The position numbers and the translations under genes are program-made. Below the pieces are notes generated by a model, which did not search any database, had not been told where the DNA came from, and saw only the letters and a program-made list of their open reading frames with translations. Positions 30,713-41,764 of a DNA stretch of 64,000 nt are shown in pieces. Each line of letters begins with the position of its first letter. Position 1 is the first letter of the stretch. The stretch is taken from positions 233,090-297,089 of the forward strand of contig MJCC01000015.1 of the NCBI GenBank assembly GCA_001766655.1. Reading direction: 5' to 3'. The DNA is from Phytomonas francai. Its lineage: Eukaryota; Euglenozoa; Kinetoplastea; Trypanosomatida; Trypanosomatidae.

Positions 30713-30910
30713 GGGATATGTACACTCCCCCCAAAAAAAGATATCGATGACTTTATTTTAAATTCAAATGTACGCTTCCTATTTTGAACAGCAAACAGTG
30801 CTTCCAATTGATGTTTCCCTTTTTCAAAGTTTCCAGAATCATTGACTTTTTACTAAAAATAAAGGATCTTTTAGGTTTACAAATTCATACGAGAAAAAAG
30901 ACAGGTTTCG

Positions 30911-30960
30911 TTATTTTATTTTATTTTATTTTATTTTATTTTAATTTAATTTAATTTATT
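30911..30960. repeat. TTTTA / TTTAA pentanucleotide array
   Basis: Tandem TTTTA units drift into TTTAA units at the right end. Confidence 0.9.
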
Positions 30961-31671
30961 TAACTTTATAACCATCTAATCATATCTTAATAAGATAGAA
31001 AAGGCACAAATTAAAAAAGTTTTTTTTCTTGAAGTGTTGTCTCAAAGTGAAGTGCCAATAGCAGATATAAGTGTAAAGTAAATACTATATAAGTTCGTGC
31101 TACTAAAAAAAGGAAGGGAAAACAACAACTCCACATTCTATATAAACCAAAATAGTTTGTGTGATAAATAATATAAACCTTGAATACAACCACAACAAAG
31201 TCTTCGCTTCCCTAGATAAGCCAAAAAAGGGAAAAAGGAATATAGGATCCACAAAGTTCGTATTCAAAGAAGAAGCAGTTTTCTTACCTTTTCTTCTTCG
31301 TCTTTTATCTGTGGAAAAAAATCACCAAGTTTATAAGAGAGGCAGGGTTGGCCTATAGAATCAGGGAGGTATCCATTTCCAAAATTCGTACTTTAGCGAT
31401 TAATAGTCACTCTTCATTACTATTTTTCATCTTTTTTCGCTTTTTTATCCCTTTTAAACCTTTCCCTACAATCAAAAAGTACCCATTCGCACCCTCTCTC
31501 ACACTCTGTTCTGCTTCAAGGGGAAAAAATTAATATAATTTTCGTTTTCTTTTTTCCCCTTTTTATATATTAGGCTTTTTTTAAAACCATATTATTGTTA
31601 TTTGTGTTTGCTGTCGTACGCACGAAAAACGACAGTCGAGGATAAAGTAGAAGGGACAGCATCAATTGTTT

Positions 31672-31712
31672 CCTTACTACCTTTTCCTTTTTCTTTTTTC
31701 TTTCGAAAAAAG
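31672..31712 (+). promoter_or_regulatory. candidate polypyrimidine tract and trans-splice acceptor for MKT1-family gene
   Basis: About 30 almost pure pyrimidines (31672-31704), then AG at 31711-31712, roughly 230 nt before ATG 31944. Confidence 0.5.
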
Positions 31713-31943
31713 AAACACGAGAACGAAAGGGACAAGTAGGTGAAAGCACATCACTCTCAGTGGAAAAGTATAAAGGTAAGCGTTATTTTGTGAGTTTATC
31801 CTTTTCTTAACTTTTTAGTTTGATTTTTTCGTTAAAGTTTTTGTTTTACCATTCTCGTCGGGATACTGCAGCTTTGAAAAACGATCAGTAACTGCAGGGG
31901 AATAGACAATAAAAACCAATTATTTGCTAAAGTTTTGTAGGCA

Positions 31944-34900
31944 ATGTACCGTAGAGGGAATCAAAGCAGCAGCACCGGGAATATAGTCCACAGGAACAAT
32001 TACCCCAAGCAAAAACAGCAAACTCAGTCTCCACCGTCGTCTCAGGCCTCGTTAAGGCAGCAGGTTCCATCACCGATATCCTCACCCTTTCCCAAAGTAG
32101 CCTCCGATATGAATCTCATGGCGGACAATAGCCCCCGCTTCAACGCCGGTAGCGGACCGACGAACCTGAACGGGCACTACGCGAGCTATCGTGGGGGGAG
32201 CGCGTCGAATCACTACTCCCCCCCCCCCCCCCCGACCCCCGGGGGGGGCGGGAATAGCCTCGGGGTTCAGGTGCCCCCCCCGCGCGGCGTGACCGCCGCC
32301 GCGAACGCGCAGAACGCGTACACGACGCCGCTGGACAGCAACCGGGGCTCGCCGACGACGCTGAACAGCGGGGCGGGGATGGCGGGGCAGCTCCCATTTC
32401 AGCCCCCGAAGCCGCGGACGGTCTCCGCGGCGCACAGCCACCCCCCGTTCACCAGCCCCCCGAGCCTTGCCGGCAGCCCGACGCTGCCGACGAACGCGCC
32501 GGCGGGGGCGGGGGCCGCGCCCCCCCCGGGCCCCCCCGCCGCGCGCGAGGAGACCGGCCTCGAGCGGCTCATCGCCGCGCACGGCCTTCTCCGGCGCCGG
32601 CGCCCGATCCACGAGCTCCGCCGGCTGCCCGGGACGAACACGGTGAAGATGGGCGTGGACGGCAATCGGCTCCTGCACCGGGTCACCCAGGCGATCCGCC
32701 GCGCCGACCCGATGGCGATGTTCACGGTCACGACGCCGGTCACCTTCTACGACGAGCTCCAGACCATCGTCGACGAGTTCGAGCAGCTCCGGGCCGCGGT
32801 TGAGAAGCTCCCGCGGACGGCCGAGACCGAGGATGGCGCCGCCGCCGCCCTCCAGACGGGCGAGTTCCCGAGCGGAGTTTACGCTTCGGAGGGCGCGGCC
32901 GGCGGCGAGGCGGCGAGGCCGGACCAGTCCCCGCCCTCGTCGTCCGGGCTCCCCGGCGGGAATCCTAGCTCGCTGAACTTTCAGCTCGTCCTGGTCTTCG
33001 ACGGCATCCCGCTCTCCCCAAAGTTGGACCCCGCGCACGGCCCCCACCCCTCCACCCCCCACGAAATAGTGTCCTACACGGGCGCCACACCGGCCAGCCA
33101 GGTGCCGAATTCGATCCGACAGATCGTCGCCGAGCGCTTTTACCTAGATACCGACCTGGAGCAGTACTTTGTGCGTCGCTGCGTGGCGCTTTTCAAGAAG
33201 GACGTCTTCCGCGTGCCGTACTACGCGTGGGCGCAGCTCTCGGCCTTCTTTTCCCCCACCAACCGCTACATCTCGGAGGTCTACGGCAACCTGGAGCTTC
33301 TCGCCTACCCCGGGGTGGACCGCGTGATCGTGAACGTGGACCCGATCCGCGGCACCTTCGACGTCGTCGAGAAGCGCGACGTGCTGGACGCGGTCAACGC
33401 GCACCTCCGCTCCCTTCTTCCCCCCCACAAGCAGTGCCCCCCCCTCACCGAGCGGGACTTGGGGTACTGGATTATGGCCGACTCCACGCGCACCCCGCAC
33501 CGGCTGCTCTTTTTGGGCCCCAACCACGACGAGGTTTTACTACGCCTGGCGTCCTCCGAGGTCCTGCCGAACGGCCGCGGCCGCGGGTACGCCTTCGCGA
33601 AGAGCTTCACCAAGGCCGACACCGACGAGCCCACGCAGCTCATGCAGAGCAACTTCTCCCTGCTCGATGCGCCCGTCTTCACCTGCGAGGGGAAGGTCGA
33701 GCCGCTCTACGTCGTGTACGGCATCTCGCCCTACAGCGGCCTGCGGGTCGCGCGCGCGTTCGGCACGCCGCTGCCGACGGCGCTCTACTTCTCCCTCTTT
33801 AGCGGGGTCGTCTCGCCGAACCTCTTCGCGCCGGTCGCCCAGGGCGCGCTCGTGGATCGCTGGCCGCTGATCGACTCCGCGGCCTACCGCCAGGCCCTGC
33901 GCTCCGTCCTCACGCTACGCGTGCACGGCTGCCTGCACGTGATCCAGGTCGCGCGGAATCTCCAGCCGCCCTCGACGTGGTACCGCGCCTTCATGCAGAA
34001 CCGAAACCCCGCTCTGCAGAACGAGAAGTGGACGAACATCCAGATGCCGCTCTACATGGAGCTCGAGGAGTGGGATATCGTCGGGGAGCCGTGGCTCCTC
34101 GTCGCCCCCCAGCAGTACTTCCTGGACGTTATGAAGATGGTCAACCGGTCCGTTCCCTACCGCAGTGAGGATCAGATGCCGATGTACACCAACATCGCAG
34201 AAACGACGGCCTCGGTGCTGCTCAAGACGATGGACCAGCTGGGCTACTTTACGCACTTTATTACGACCCCGCCGGTGCTGCCGATGGAGAGCCAGCTCTC
34301 GATGTGCAGCGAGGCCCTCGCCTTCGTGACCTGCAATACCCTGAGCGAGTACGCCCTCCTCATGATCGAGATGCTGCGCACGAAGACGCTCAACGACACG
34401 CCGATATACATCACCCCGACGAGCGCGAACATGGAGGCCAAGTACCCGATCGGGGTCCGTTTTGCCTGCCGCCTCCTCTCGCTCGTCCCGATTAACGTGA
34501 ACGGGACGTGGATGGGGCCGTTTGATCCCGAGATGGCCGCGTTTGGCGCGATCAGCCGGCTCATGGCGCGCACCCTGCGGGAGCTCATGGAGTCCATCAC
34601 CATCGCGACCTTCTGCACGCACCGGACGTACATGCCGCTGTCGGACATCAAAGACGTCCTTGGACGGCTGCCGTTTGGCCTGCCCATCGAGTTCGGCGCG
34701 GGGCACTTGATGCTCTACGCCATGACCCACCCCGAGGACGGCATCGCCGAGCTCGAGAACGTCTTCCCGGAGTGCTTCTCTCTCCGGGACGATCTCATGG
34801 CCTTGTTCGGCTTCTGGCACATGGCCTACAGGACGATCCAGTCCCTGCAGCCGGAGGTCGAGATCGCGGAGGACGTAGTCGCGGCCGCGGATGTGTTGGT

Positions 34901-34964
34901 GCGACAGACCGCGCTGAGACTCGACCGGGTCGCCTTCGGATTCGTTAGCTCGAACGATTTCTAA
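31944..34964 (+). CDS. MKT1: MKT1-family post-transcriptional regulator, probably the MKT1-like form
   Basis: MKT1 proteins are XPG/PIN-fold scaffolds that, with PBP1-type partners, bind RNA-binding proteins and raise mRNA stability or translation; this matters in trypanosomatids, which control genes after transcription. Visible matches to the yeast Mkt1 pattern: FQLVLVFDG near residue 349; FVRRCVALFKKDVFRVPYYA then YISEVYGNLELLAYPGVDRV (about 412-455), corresponding to the degenerate nuclease core; and, near the end, LGRLPFGLPIEFGAGHLM. Residues 1-200 are Gln/Ser/Pro/Gly-rich and disordered, including Pro and Gly runs from C and G homopolymers. That long N-terminal extension, and 1006 residues overall, point to the MKT1-like (MKT1L) paralogue, but I cannot decide by eye. 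ATG 31944 begins MYRRGNQSSS. Confidence 0.78.
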   Translation: MYRRGNQSSSTGNIVHRNNYPKQKQQTQSPPSSQASLRQQVPSPISSPFPKVASDMNLMADNSPRFNAGSGPTNLNGHYASYRGGSASNHYSPPPPPTPGGGGNSLGVQVPPPRGVTAAANAQNAYTTPLDSNRGSPTTLNSGAGMAGQLPFQPPKPRTVSAAHSHPPFTSPPSLAGSPTLPTNAPAGAGAAPPPGPPAAREETGLERLIAAHGLLRRRRPIHELRRLPGTNTVKMGVDGNRLLHRVTQAIRRADPMAMFTVTTPVTFYDELQTIVDEFEQLRAAVEKLPRTAETEDGAAAALQTGEFPSGVYASEGAAGGEAARPDQSPPSSSGLPGGNPSSLNFQLVLVFDGIPLSPKLDPAHGPHPSTPHEIVSYTGATPASQVPNSIRQIVAERFYLDTDLEQYFVRRCVALFKKDVFRVPYYAWAQLSAFFSPTNRYISEVYGNLELLAYPGVDRVIVNVDPIRGTFDVVEKRDVLDAVNAHLRSLLPPHKQCPPLTERDLGYWIMADSTRTPHRLLFLGPNHDEVLLRLASSEVLPNGRGRGYAFAKSFTKADTDEPTQLMQSNFSLLDAPVFTCEGKVEPLYVVYGISPYSGLRVARAFGTPLPTALYFSLFSGVVSPNLFAPVAQGALVDRWPLIDSAAYRQALRSVLTLRVHGCLHVIQVARNLQPPSTWYRAFMQNRNPALQNEKWTNIQMPLYMELEEWDIVGEPWLLVAPQQYFLDVMKMVNRSVPYRSEDQMPMYTNIAETTASVLLKTMDQLGYFTHFITTPPVLPMESQLSMCSEALAFVTCNTLSEYALLMIEMLRTKTLNDTPIYITPTSANMEAKYPIGVRFACRLLSLVPINVNGTWMGPFDPEMAAFGAISRLMARTLRELMESITIATFCTHRTYMPLSDIKDVLGRLPFGLPIEFGAGHLMLYAMTHPEDGIAELENVFPECFSLRDDLMALFGFWHMAYRTIQSLQPEVEIAEDVVAAADVLVRQTALRLDRVAFGFVSSNDF

Positions 34965-35577
34965 ACGGATGGTCGAGAGTGGGGGCACGTAAGCGTCGTT
35001 TCGAGAGGGTGGAATATCAAGAGGCGGCTAGATTAAGAATGGCATAACTTCATAAATAAATAAGAGACTCGAGCAAAGACTGCCACAAGTAGTTTCCAAG
35101 CATATAAACTAACTGTGTGCTGGAAATTTAACTTTTCCCTCATTTTATATCTATATATCTATATTATTGTACCTTTGCATCTCTTTTAAACCTGTGGTGC
35201 TTATACCCCCAATAAACTGGGGTCTATATTCCTTTCCCCCACGCTACATACATTGGCACAATCATTATGACTTGTTTCTTTTCTGTTAATACCTTTTTTT
35301 TTACTCTTCTTCCTTGGCGAGTTAAGAGGGCTTCGAGACATTGAATTGGTTTACTTATGATTGTAATACTTTATCCAAAGGTTTTTGCATTTCAGGAATT
35401 TCTTCAGATAGAATGGGGGGATATTTTTTTCAACTCAATTAAATATATAAAGCGGTGATAGTTCAGCAAAAAAGGAGACAAGTGCTGAGAAGAGTGATTA
35501 ATACTGTATATCCAATAGCACTAAAAGCAACGTGTAACCGATTAAGATGTTTTTTTTTTTTTTTAAATGGGCTATAA

Positions 35578-35615
<38 letters not shown>

Positions 35616-37178
35616 GTATGATAGGTAGTTAACAGGTAAAAAAGAATAAATACCATTTGCTTTTTAAACTTTTTTCTTTCAGATTATGAAGATTTTCAAG
35701 CGGAAAAAGTCTACCCATCCTAATATAGTATAACTAATAAAATTACCTGAAAATTACATTTTTGCGTTCATCAACGGCAATAGGAGGTGACTAAACAGAA
35801 GAGAAACTATTTGAGGCGTATTCAAAAGGCTGTGTGTACGTCTGGTATAAGTTTTCCCTACCTTTTCGCCACCGAATGTGTAGGCCAGAAATGAGAAATG
35901 TAGAATACTCTAAAAAGTCGAGATTTGGTGAATTATATTAAATTTTGTAAAGAGGAAAAAAACAACGTAATTCCTAGAGAGGTGTATGCGTAATCTATGA
36001 GAGGAAGGGAAGAGGCAGATGAAAATGCTTTGGACACGACTGGACTCCAGAACTAAAATTTTGACATAACTTCCTTTTTCCAGAAGCTCTCCCTTTAGCG
36101 CGATTAATTCCTTCTTTTTTTTTTGTTAAATATTTTACACTTTTTTCTCTAGTTTTAATTGTAAAATTAACTAGCCTTTTTTTGTTTGCAGGCCTTTCTT
36201 TACTTTCCGAAGTTTTTTTCATTTAAGGGACAATGTAATTCAAGAATAGCAGAAGAAGGGGGTATGTATGCAATAAGACATCGGAAATCGAGGCTGTTTC
36301 TTTTTCCGTTGCGGTTTGATTATAACTACTCTTGTCCCCTTATTACTATTATTTTAATTATAGTTACTCTATTTATTGTTCCATACGTTCGAATAATACT
36401 AAAAAAAGACGGAAGATATAACTATGAACTGCATTTACACCTTTTTCGATCCACTAACCATTAATGGCCTGAAAATTTCTCTCTTTTCTATTATTCTATT
36501 ATTTTCATTCCACACTGCTGATCAATCAAGAGAAATTTAGTACATACACTTACTTATACACGGAAGGAGTAGCATTTCCAAATTAGGCCCCAAGGCTTTT
36601 CTTTCTTCCCCCCCCCTTAGAGACATTTTTTTAAAAGGTGTTTAAGTCTTTTGCTTTTTGGAAACACGTTTGTGTGTCTTTGCCTACATTTTTGAATAAC
36701 TTTCATCACTACGCAAGTTTTGTACATACCAAAAGGAATGTTTGACTCAATATCACAATTAAATGAAAAGTATCCACTAAAGAGGCAACAGCAGAAGCCT
36801 CAGGGGAGGGGGATGAAGGACGAATCCAATGAACCCAAGCTTTTTTCTTGAATGCTATTCATTCTTACCTTAATCCTATTTTTTTTCACCCTTTTATTTT
36901 AGTTTACCGAGGCCGTTTCTCTGAAGAAGCTTTTTAAAATTAGAAGCATTTCCCCGGTTGCCTTGCTGTTTGACAGCAAAGCATCTCACAAGTACCCAGA
37001 AGCTGCTCTGCGGTAATTGCACAACCCTGTAGAAAGCTTCTCTCAGCATCTGCGTTGGAGCCTGAGCACGGTACTCGTGACTCTTGGTATTGATCTCACA
37101 TATAGATCTATCCCCAGGTAAATAGACTTAAATTTATTCCGTATCTTTTCGCCGTAATATCTGGTAGCTGCTGGCTTG
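34965..37178. other. intergenic region with poly-T and CA/TA repeats
   Basis: 2.2 kb of AT-rich spacer: a T15 run at 35550-35564 and a CA-then-TA tract at 35578-35616. Several pyrimidine tracts near 36840-36905 precede the next gene. No gene recognised. Confidence 0.45.
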
Positions 37179-40100
37179 ATGTCCAACCTAGCCTACTACT
37201 ATTCAGCCAAGCCACGTCTTAGACAACCGGGCTCGCACGCTGGGGCAACCCCGGCCCCTCCTTTCGGGCTCCGCCAAGGCCCCCGCCCCCCGCGGAGCCC
37301 CTCACGAGCCGCCCGCCCGTCGGCCCCGCCGTTGGTCCTCTACAGCCCGCAGGGGCCCCGCCCGCTCGACGGGCTCGCGATCGCGTCGCTGACGGGGAGG
37401 GCCGCCGCGGGCCGCGCGACGGGGCNNNNNNNNNNNNNNNNNNNNNNNNNNNNNNNNNNNNNNNNNNNNNNNNNNNNNNNNNNNNNNNNNNNNNNNNNNN
37501 NNNNNNNNNNNNNNNNNNNNNNNNNNNNNNNNNNNNNNNNNNNNNNNNNNNNNNNNNNNNNNNNNCCGCGCGTCGTGGCCCTGCAGATCTTCGCCGCGGC
37601 CGCGGCTTCGCCGGGCGGCTCCGCGGCCGCCGGGCCGCTCGTCAGCCTGGAGCTGACGGTCCAGGACGGGGCGGGGCGGCGGCGCGTGCTGCTCACCGGG
37701 GCCACCCGCGCCGTCGAGGCCCACGCCCACCACGTCAAGATCCCCCTCTTTGGGGGGGACTGGCGGCTCGCAGGGGAGGACCGAGGCCCGCGGCGCCGCG
37801 GGGACGGCGTGCCCACGGCGTGGCCACCACGCTGCTGGATTAACCTCTTCGTGGATGTTTCTTCGCTTTACGAACGGTATTTGCGTAATTCCAGAGGGAC
37901 CAGGGGCGAGTATCAAATCACTCAGCTCAAGTTAACCTGCTCTAGTTCCCCCACCGGCGAGGGTGGCACGGAGGCTGGGGTCTACGTGCGGCGGATATTA
38001 GCACTCCATGAACTCCCAGCATTGGGTTCCGCAGACCTGGAGAGTTCCGCGGCCCCACCCTGCGTCGTGGATCACATCTTCTCCGATGGTACGGATTCGG
38101 CGCCAACGATAACGCTACCAGGACCGTTTGTGCTGCTGCCAAGCATACCTTTCCTTGCGCTTGTAGTGTCCACAGGCCATGAGGAGGTCCTCACATCTCC
38201 CCCACGAGCTGTTTTGTTAGCTAGCGAAGCCGATCCCCATTTCGAGGAAGATGCTGGGAGACCGACTACGATGGACCGATGGCAGTCAACCACACCGGAT
38301 GAAGTCGCCCCTGCAGCACCGGCCACAGCGCGGCATCACCGGCCAAAGCCAAGTCCGGTGGCATCTCGCGGCGCCGCCGCCGCCGCCGCACCCCGAACTG
38401 GAAGGGAGATATTCTCCTCTCCACGGCTCAGTTTAACGAAAATAACTGACACGGCTACCGCCTCCCATCAACCGCCAAGTCAGCACCCTCAGGGAGGTCG
38501 GCGCGACAATCTCTCCGCCACGGCGGAGATGCTGCATGCCAATCTCCGTCAAAGCCTTTCCTCATTACTTCGGTCCCGGCCAGTATCTTCATCAGGGAAG
38601 CAACCGCAGCAGCAGCAGCACATGTCTACATTTGATATTTCAGTTACTACCGCGTCCTCTAGTCGACTCAGCGTTGACCGCGGGAGTAAGATTGTCGATC
38701 ACAGAGACGAAACACTGCCACCTGAGCCGCCTTCTCGGCTATCGATGAGCCCCCTGTCGTCCTCGTCATGGTCGAACGCGGCTTCATCGTCGTCGTCTTC
38801 CTCCTTTTCAAATGAAGTATATTTGGTGAGAAATCCGCATGAACAGGGTAGCACCATTATCCACGAGGACTTGCCGGAGAGCCGTCGCCCCAATGGCAAG
38901 TCTAATACGGTGTATCACGCGGGAAAGGACGCCGTGTTCCCGTCGTCGCCGCCGCCAAATCCGCACGCTAACGTCTCAACCACTACATCGCCAGCGGTTC
39001 CCCGCGAGGACGGCCGTAGCGCTTCCCTGGCACCTGACCCCGCAGCCTCGGACGCGGCCCTTGAGCGGCTAATTTTGTTAATGTCCGAGAGGCTTCAGCA
39101 GATTCGAGCCGTGCTCTGCGAAGCCGAGACAAGCTATCCGCTGACCGCGAGGGGGTTGCCTTCCGATGGGTGTCATCGAGCGCGCAATTCCACCGCTGCC
39201 ACCGCCGTCGCCGCGAGGATGGAGGGAAAACGGCAGCAGCAACGGCGTGCGAGATCTGCCGGTGCGGTAGCGAAAGTTATGCGCCGATGGCCGCCCACTG
39301 TCCCAGCCGCGCCATCCATCTCGAACCCCAAAGCCAACGCCTCATTGCGGGTGGATGCCCTGCCTCAAAGGGGCCCGTCAAACGCCCCCGGGGCCACCAA
39401 GGAGAAGGCTGTCGGGTGCAATATGAGCGCCGAGGAGCTCGCGCACTTGGCGCAGTGGTGCTCGAGTGAGGAGCCCTTGGAGTTACCTCGCTTCACCGGC
39501 CCACCCCGCGACGCCCGGCGAGGTCGTGATTCCTTGGACGGTCACCATCGCCATCGCGACGATGACCGCCCAACACCTCCTCGTTTTACGCCGCCGGACG
39601 ACACTTACGCGACCCCATCCACACGCTTATCGGTCGAAGACCCTCCGGCACCAGCTCTCGGCATCGCGGCGGTTGTCGTCGCGTCTGAGAAAGCGAGCAC
39701 ACACCGAGAACTCTTGCCTTCCACTCAAGAGTTCTTTAGCCATCCCAATCCGAAGCTCACGTGGGATGATGGCCCTGTGCGCGATGACCCCGTCCATACC
39801 GCGGCGGAAACTTGTGAAAGGAAAGACGATAAAGCCCGATGGGCGGTGCAACCACACCAAGAGGTTGCCAGAGCCCTGCGCACGAGCTGGACGTTTCACT
39901 CGGTAGAGCTCCAGGGCAAAGACACGGGCAGCAGTGGGTGGGGATTACAGGGCTCCAGCGTGGGGGCTAGCTGGACCAGCGCTCCAAGTTCTAGAGTTCC
40001 CGGGCCTCACCAGCCTCCATCAGCCCGTTTCGAGGACGCCGGGAGAGCCCGGCGGATTCCTTCGATGCGCCAACATGGGGCCAGTGCGAGCGAGGTCCCC

Positions 40101-41027
40101 ACCGTTTGCATCGATGACATGAGCATCTTAACCCCGAGACGCGGCGGGGCCATCGCACCAGGGGGCGATCTGAAGAACGGGAATTTGGCCATGAGGGGGA
40201 CGCCGGCGCAGGGGGGGGGAGGGGCCCTCAGGGAACGGTCCCCGCCTCTGCCGCTGACACCCGAGTGCACCCCCTTCGCCCAGCAGCAGCGGTCGCCCTC
40301 TCTCCATCCGGGACGCTTGGGGTCGGTGGGCAAAGGCGACGGCCCCATGCGAGCCCCTTTGGGGCTCCCGCCGACAACGCCGCTGGGCTTCGTTGCGCCC
40401 AACACCTGGTCTTCCCCCTCGGCGGACGGCGATAAACAGCAACCACCCAGGCCTTCATTGCGGCATCCGCCACCTTCGGCAGGACCCCGCGAGGACTCTA
40501 CGATGTCATCTACAGCGCAGAGCGGTGCTCCGGAGGTTGCTGGGGTAGATCCCCTCACCACGGAGGTGGCGGTCTCGCGCGCATCACCGACCCCGCCCAA
40601 CGTGAGCCAGGAGCTCAGCTCAAACTCTGCCAAGAATAGCTCGGCGGCAAATGGGTTTTTCTTTTTGCTGAGGTCTGATATGCCGCTTTCAGCCCTCGCG
40701 CGGGTGCGGTATGATAGTACGGTCGACACCTCGGCGAGCACGGAGCGGTTGCCAGGGGACTCGTCTTTTAAAACATCGCTCAACGCAGCGGATGTTGTCT
40801 CCTCTGCGAGGGATGCGCCGCGATGTCCCTGGGACGCAGAAGTTGAAATCCACACATCGGTAGGTGAAACAATAGATGCACCTACAAAACTTGCCACTTC
40901 ATCCGCACCTTCCCGTTTTATCTATGATCCCGTCCTCAACTGCTATTTCGATCCGGAGAGGAACGAGTTCTTTGAAGAGACCGATTCGACATCTTTTGTA
41001 CCAATCCAACCCTCACCACATAAATGA
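37179..41027 (+). CDS. CFAP20-domain (DUF667) protein with long disordered tail and C-terminal OCRE-like motif
   Basis: CFAP20-domain proteins are linked to the inner junction and stability of axonemal microtubules. Residues about 130-275 fit the domain: LQIF, VSLELTVQDG, VLLTGATR, VKIPLFGG, then WINLFVDVSSLYERYL and YQITQLKLTCS, ending in VYVRRILALHELP. The domain is followed by about 950 residues rich in Ser, Pro, Arg and Ala with poly-Ser and poly-Gln stretches. This architecture resembles CFAP20DC rather than the 190-residue CFAP20. The C-terminus has FIYDPVLNCYFDPERNEFFE, an OCRE-like Y-DP-Y-DP repeat. A 140-N gap removes part of the domain's start. ATG 37179 (MSNLAYYY) is used; the codon before it is TTG. 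Flagellar role is inferred. Confidence 0.78.
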   Translation: MSNLAYYYSAKPRLRQPGSHAGATPAPPFGLRQGPRPPRSPSRAARPSAPPLVLYSPQGPRPLDGLAIASLTGRAAAGRATGXXXXXXXXXXXXXXXXXXXXXXXXXXXXXXXXXXXXXXXXXXXXXXXPRVVALQIFAAAAASPGGSAAAGPLVSLELTVQDGAGRRRVLLTGATRAVEAHAHHVKIPLFGGDWRLAGEDRGPRRRGDGVPTAWPPRCWINLFVDVSSLYERYLRNSRGTRGEYQITQLKLTCSSSPTGEGGTEAGVYVRRILALHELPALGSADLESSAAPPCVVDHIFSDGTDSAPTITLPGPFVLLPSIPFLALVVSTGHEEVLTSPPRAVLLASEADPHFEEDAGRPTTMDRWQSTTPDEVAPAAPATARHHRPKPSPVASRGAAAAAAPRTGREIFSSPRLSLTKITDTATASHQPPSQHPQGGRRDNLSATAEMLHANLRQSLSSLLRSRPVSSSGKQPQQQQHMSTFDISVTTASSSRLSVDRGSKIVDHRDETLPPEPPSRLSMSPLSSSSWSNAASSSSSSSFSNEVYLVRNPHEQGSTIIHEDLPESRRPNGKSNTVYHAGKDAVFPSSPPPNPHANVSTTTSPAVPREDGRSASLAPDPAASDAALERLILLMSERLQQIRAVLCEAETSYPLTARGLPSDGCHRARNSTAATAVAARMEGKRQQQRRARSAGAVAKVMRRWPPTVPAAPSISNPKANASLRVDALPQRGPSNAPGATKEKAVGCNMSAEELAHLAQWCSSEEPLELPRFTGPPRDARRGRDSLDGHHRHRDDDRPTPPRFTPPDDTYATPSTRLSVEDPPAPALGIAAVVVASEKASTHRELLPSTQEFFSHPNPKLTWDDGPVRDDPVHTAAETCERKDDKARWAVQPHQEVARALRTSWTFHSVELQGKDTGSSGWGLQGSSVGASWTSAPSSRVPGPHQPPSARFEDAGRARRIPSMRQHGASASEVPTVCIDDMSILTPRRGGAIAPGGDLKNGNLAMRGTPAQGGGGALRERSPPLPLTPECTPFAQQQRSPSLHPGRLGSVGKGDGPMRAPLGLPPTTPLGFVAPNTWSSPSADGDKQQPPRPSLRHPPPSAGPREDSTMSSTAQSGAPEVAGVDPLTTEVAVSRASPTPPNVSQELSSNSAKNSSAANGFFFLLRSDMPLSALARVRYDSTVDTSASTERLPGDSSFKTSLNAADVVSSARDAPRCPWDAEVEIHTSVGETIDAPTKLATSSAPSRFIYDPVLNCYFDPERNEFFEETDSTSFVPIQPSPHK
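37426..37565. other. assembly gap (140 N) in CFAP20-domain gene
   Basis: One hundred and forty N in a very GC-rich coding stretch. The frame matches on both sides as printed. No repeat is obvious at the edges, unlike the other two gaps. Confidence 0.98.
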
Positions 41028-41764
41028 TAGGTTGGTATGCATTTCCCGCGCCTTTTTTTTTTCATGTGGGCTCCTTGGCGGGATTCAATCGGTCAAACGA
41101 GGATTTGATTCTAAGCGTTGAGTAGATTTGTTACTCAGAGCTATATTGTTTCTGAATAGGATGAGTTTTTATGGCATTCTAGAGCGCATGACATGGTTTA
41201 CCAGCAGATACATTGTTTTTCCCTTTTCCTTTTAAAAGTTCCTTTGCTTTGGATCTTTCTAATATAGTCTGGGAGTCCCCCTTTTGTATGCCTGTCTTTC
41301 CTTTCCCAACATTTTTTCATACCTACTATGGCTGGTTATTTTTTAAATTGTTGCCTTTTCTTTTTTATTTTCCTCATGTAAGACCCTCCAAACTACCCGT
41401 GTGAGAGCTATCCGAAAAGGGGAATTGCTCCGCACAATACGGACTCTTGCTTTAAAAAATAACACCTCAAAATTCCTGTGCTCATTCGATCAAGACTCGA
41501 TGCCTAGCTAAGGAGGGCAAGCATACTAGAAATACCATTAAGCAAGCAAACAAAAAACAATTCCTATCTAGAAGACGGGGAAAATAAAAAAAGAAAATCT
41601 CCGTGCGCACTATTTCGTTGGTTCCGCTCTCTTCCTTTCTTCTGTCTTCTCCAACGGGGGTAGATACCGCTTGTCTTCTTTTTAAAAACTCCTCCTAGGA
41701 AGCGTTAACCAGGCGCGGTTCCCCAACCAGAGCAGTTAACGTTGCGCATCTCCAACTCTCCACC
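41028..41764. other. intergenic region with candidate acceptor
   Basis: Spacer with pyrimidine tracts at about 41626-41652 and 41691-41696; AG at 41697-41698 is a likely trans-splice acceptor for the Sm gene, 67 nt before its ATG. Confidence 0.45.

Larger units (their letters stand above)
30543..31671. other. intergenic region with several simple repeats
   Basis: AT-rich spacer holding a CA/TA compound microsatellite and a TTTTA array (listed separately). No gene recognised. Confidence 0.45.

Noticed and set aside
31944..34964. COPII coat protein Sec24, because of the Pro/Gln-rich N-terminus and length
   Set aside because: No CxxC zinc-finger or gelsolin segments were seen; the core and C-terminal motifs follow MKT1 instead.
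36186..36464. 92-codon ORF in the spacer before the CFAP20-domain gene
   Set aside because: Phe/Ile/Tyr-rich peptide from AT-rich DNA, non-ATG start, and no motif.
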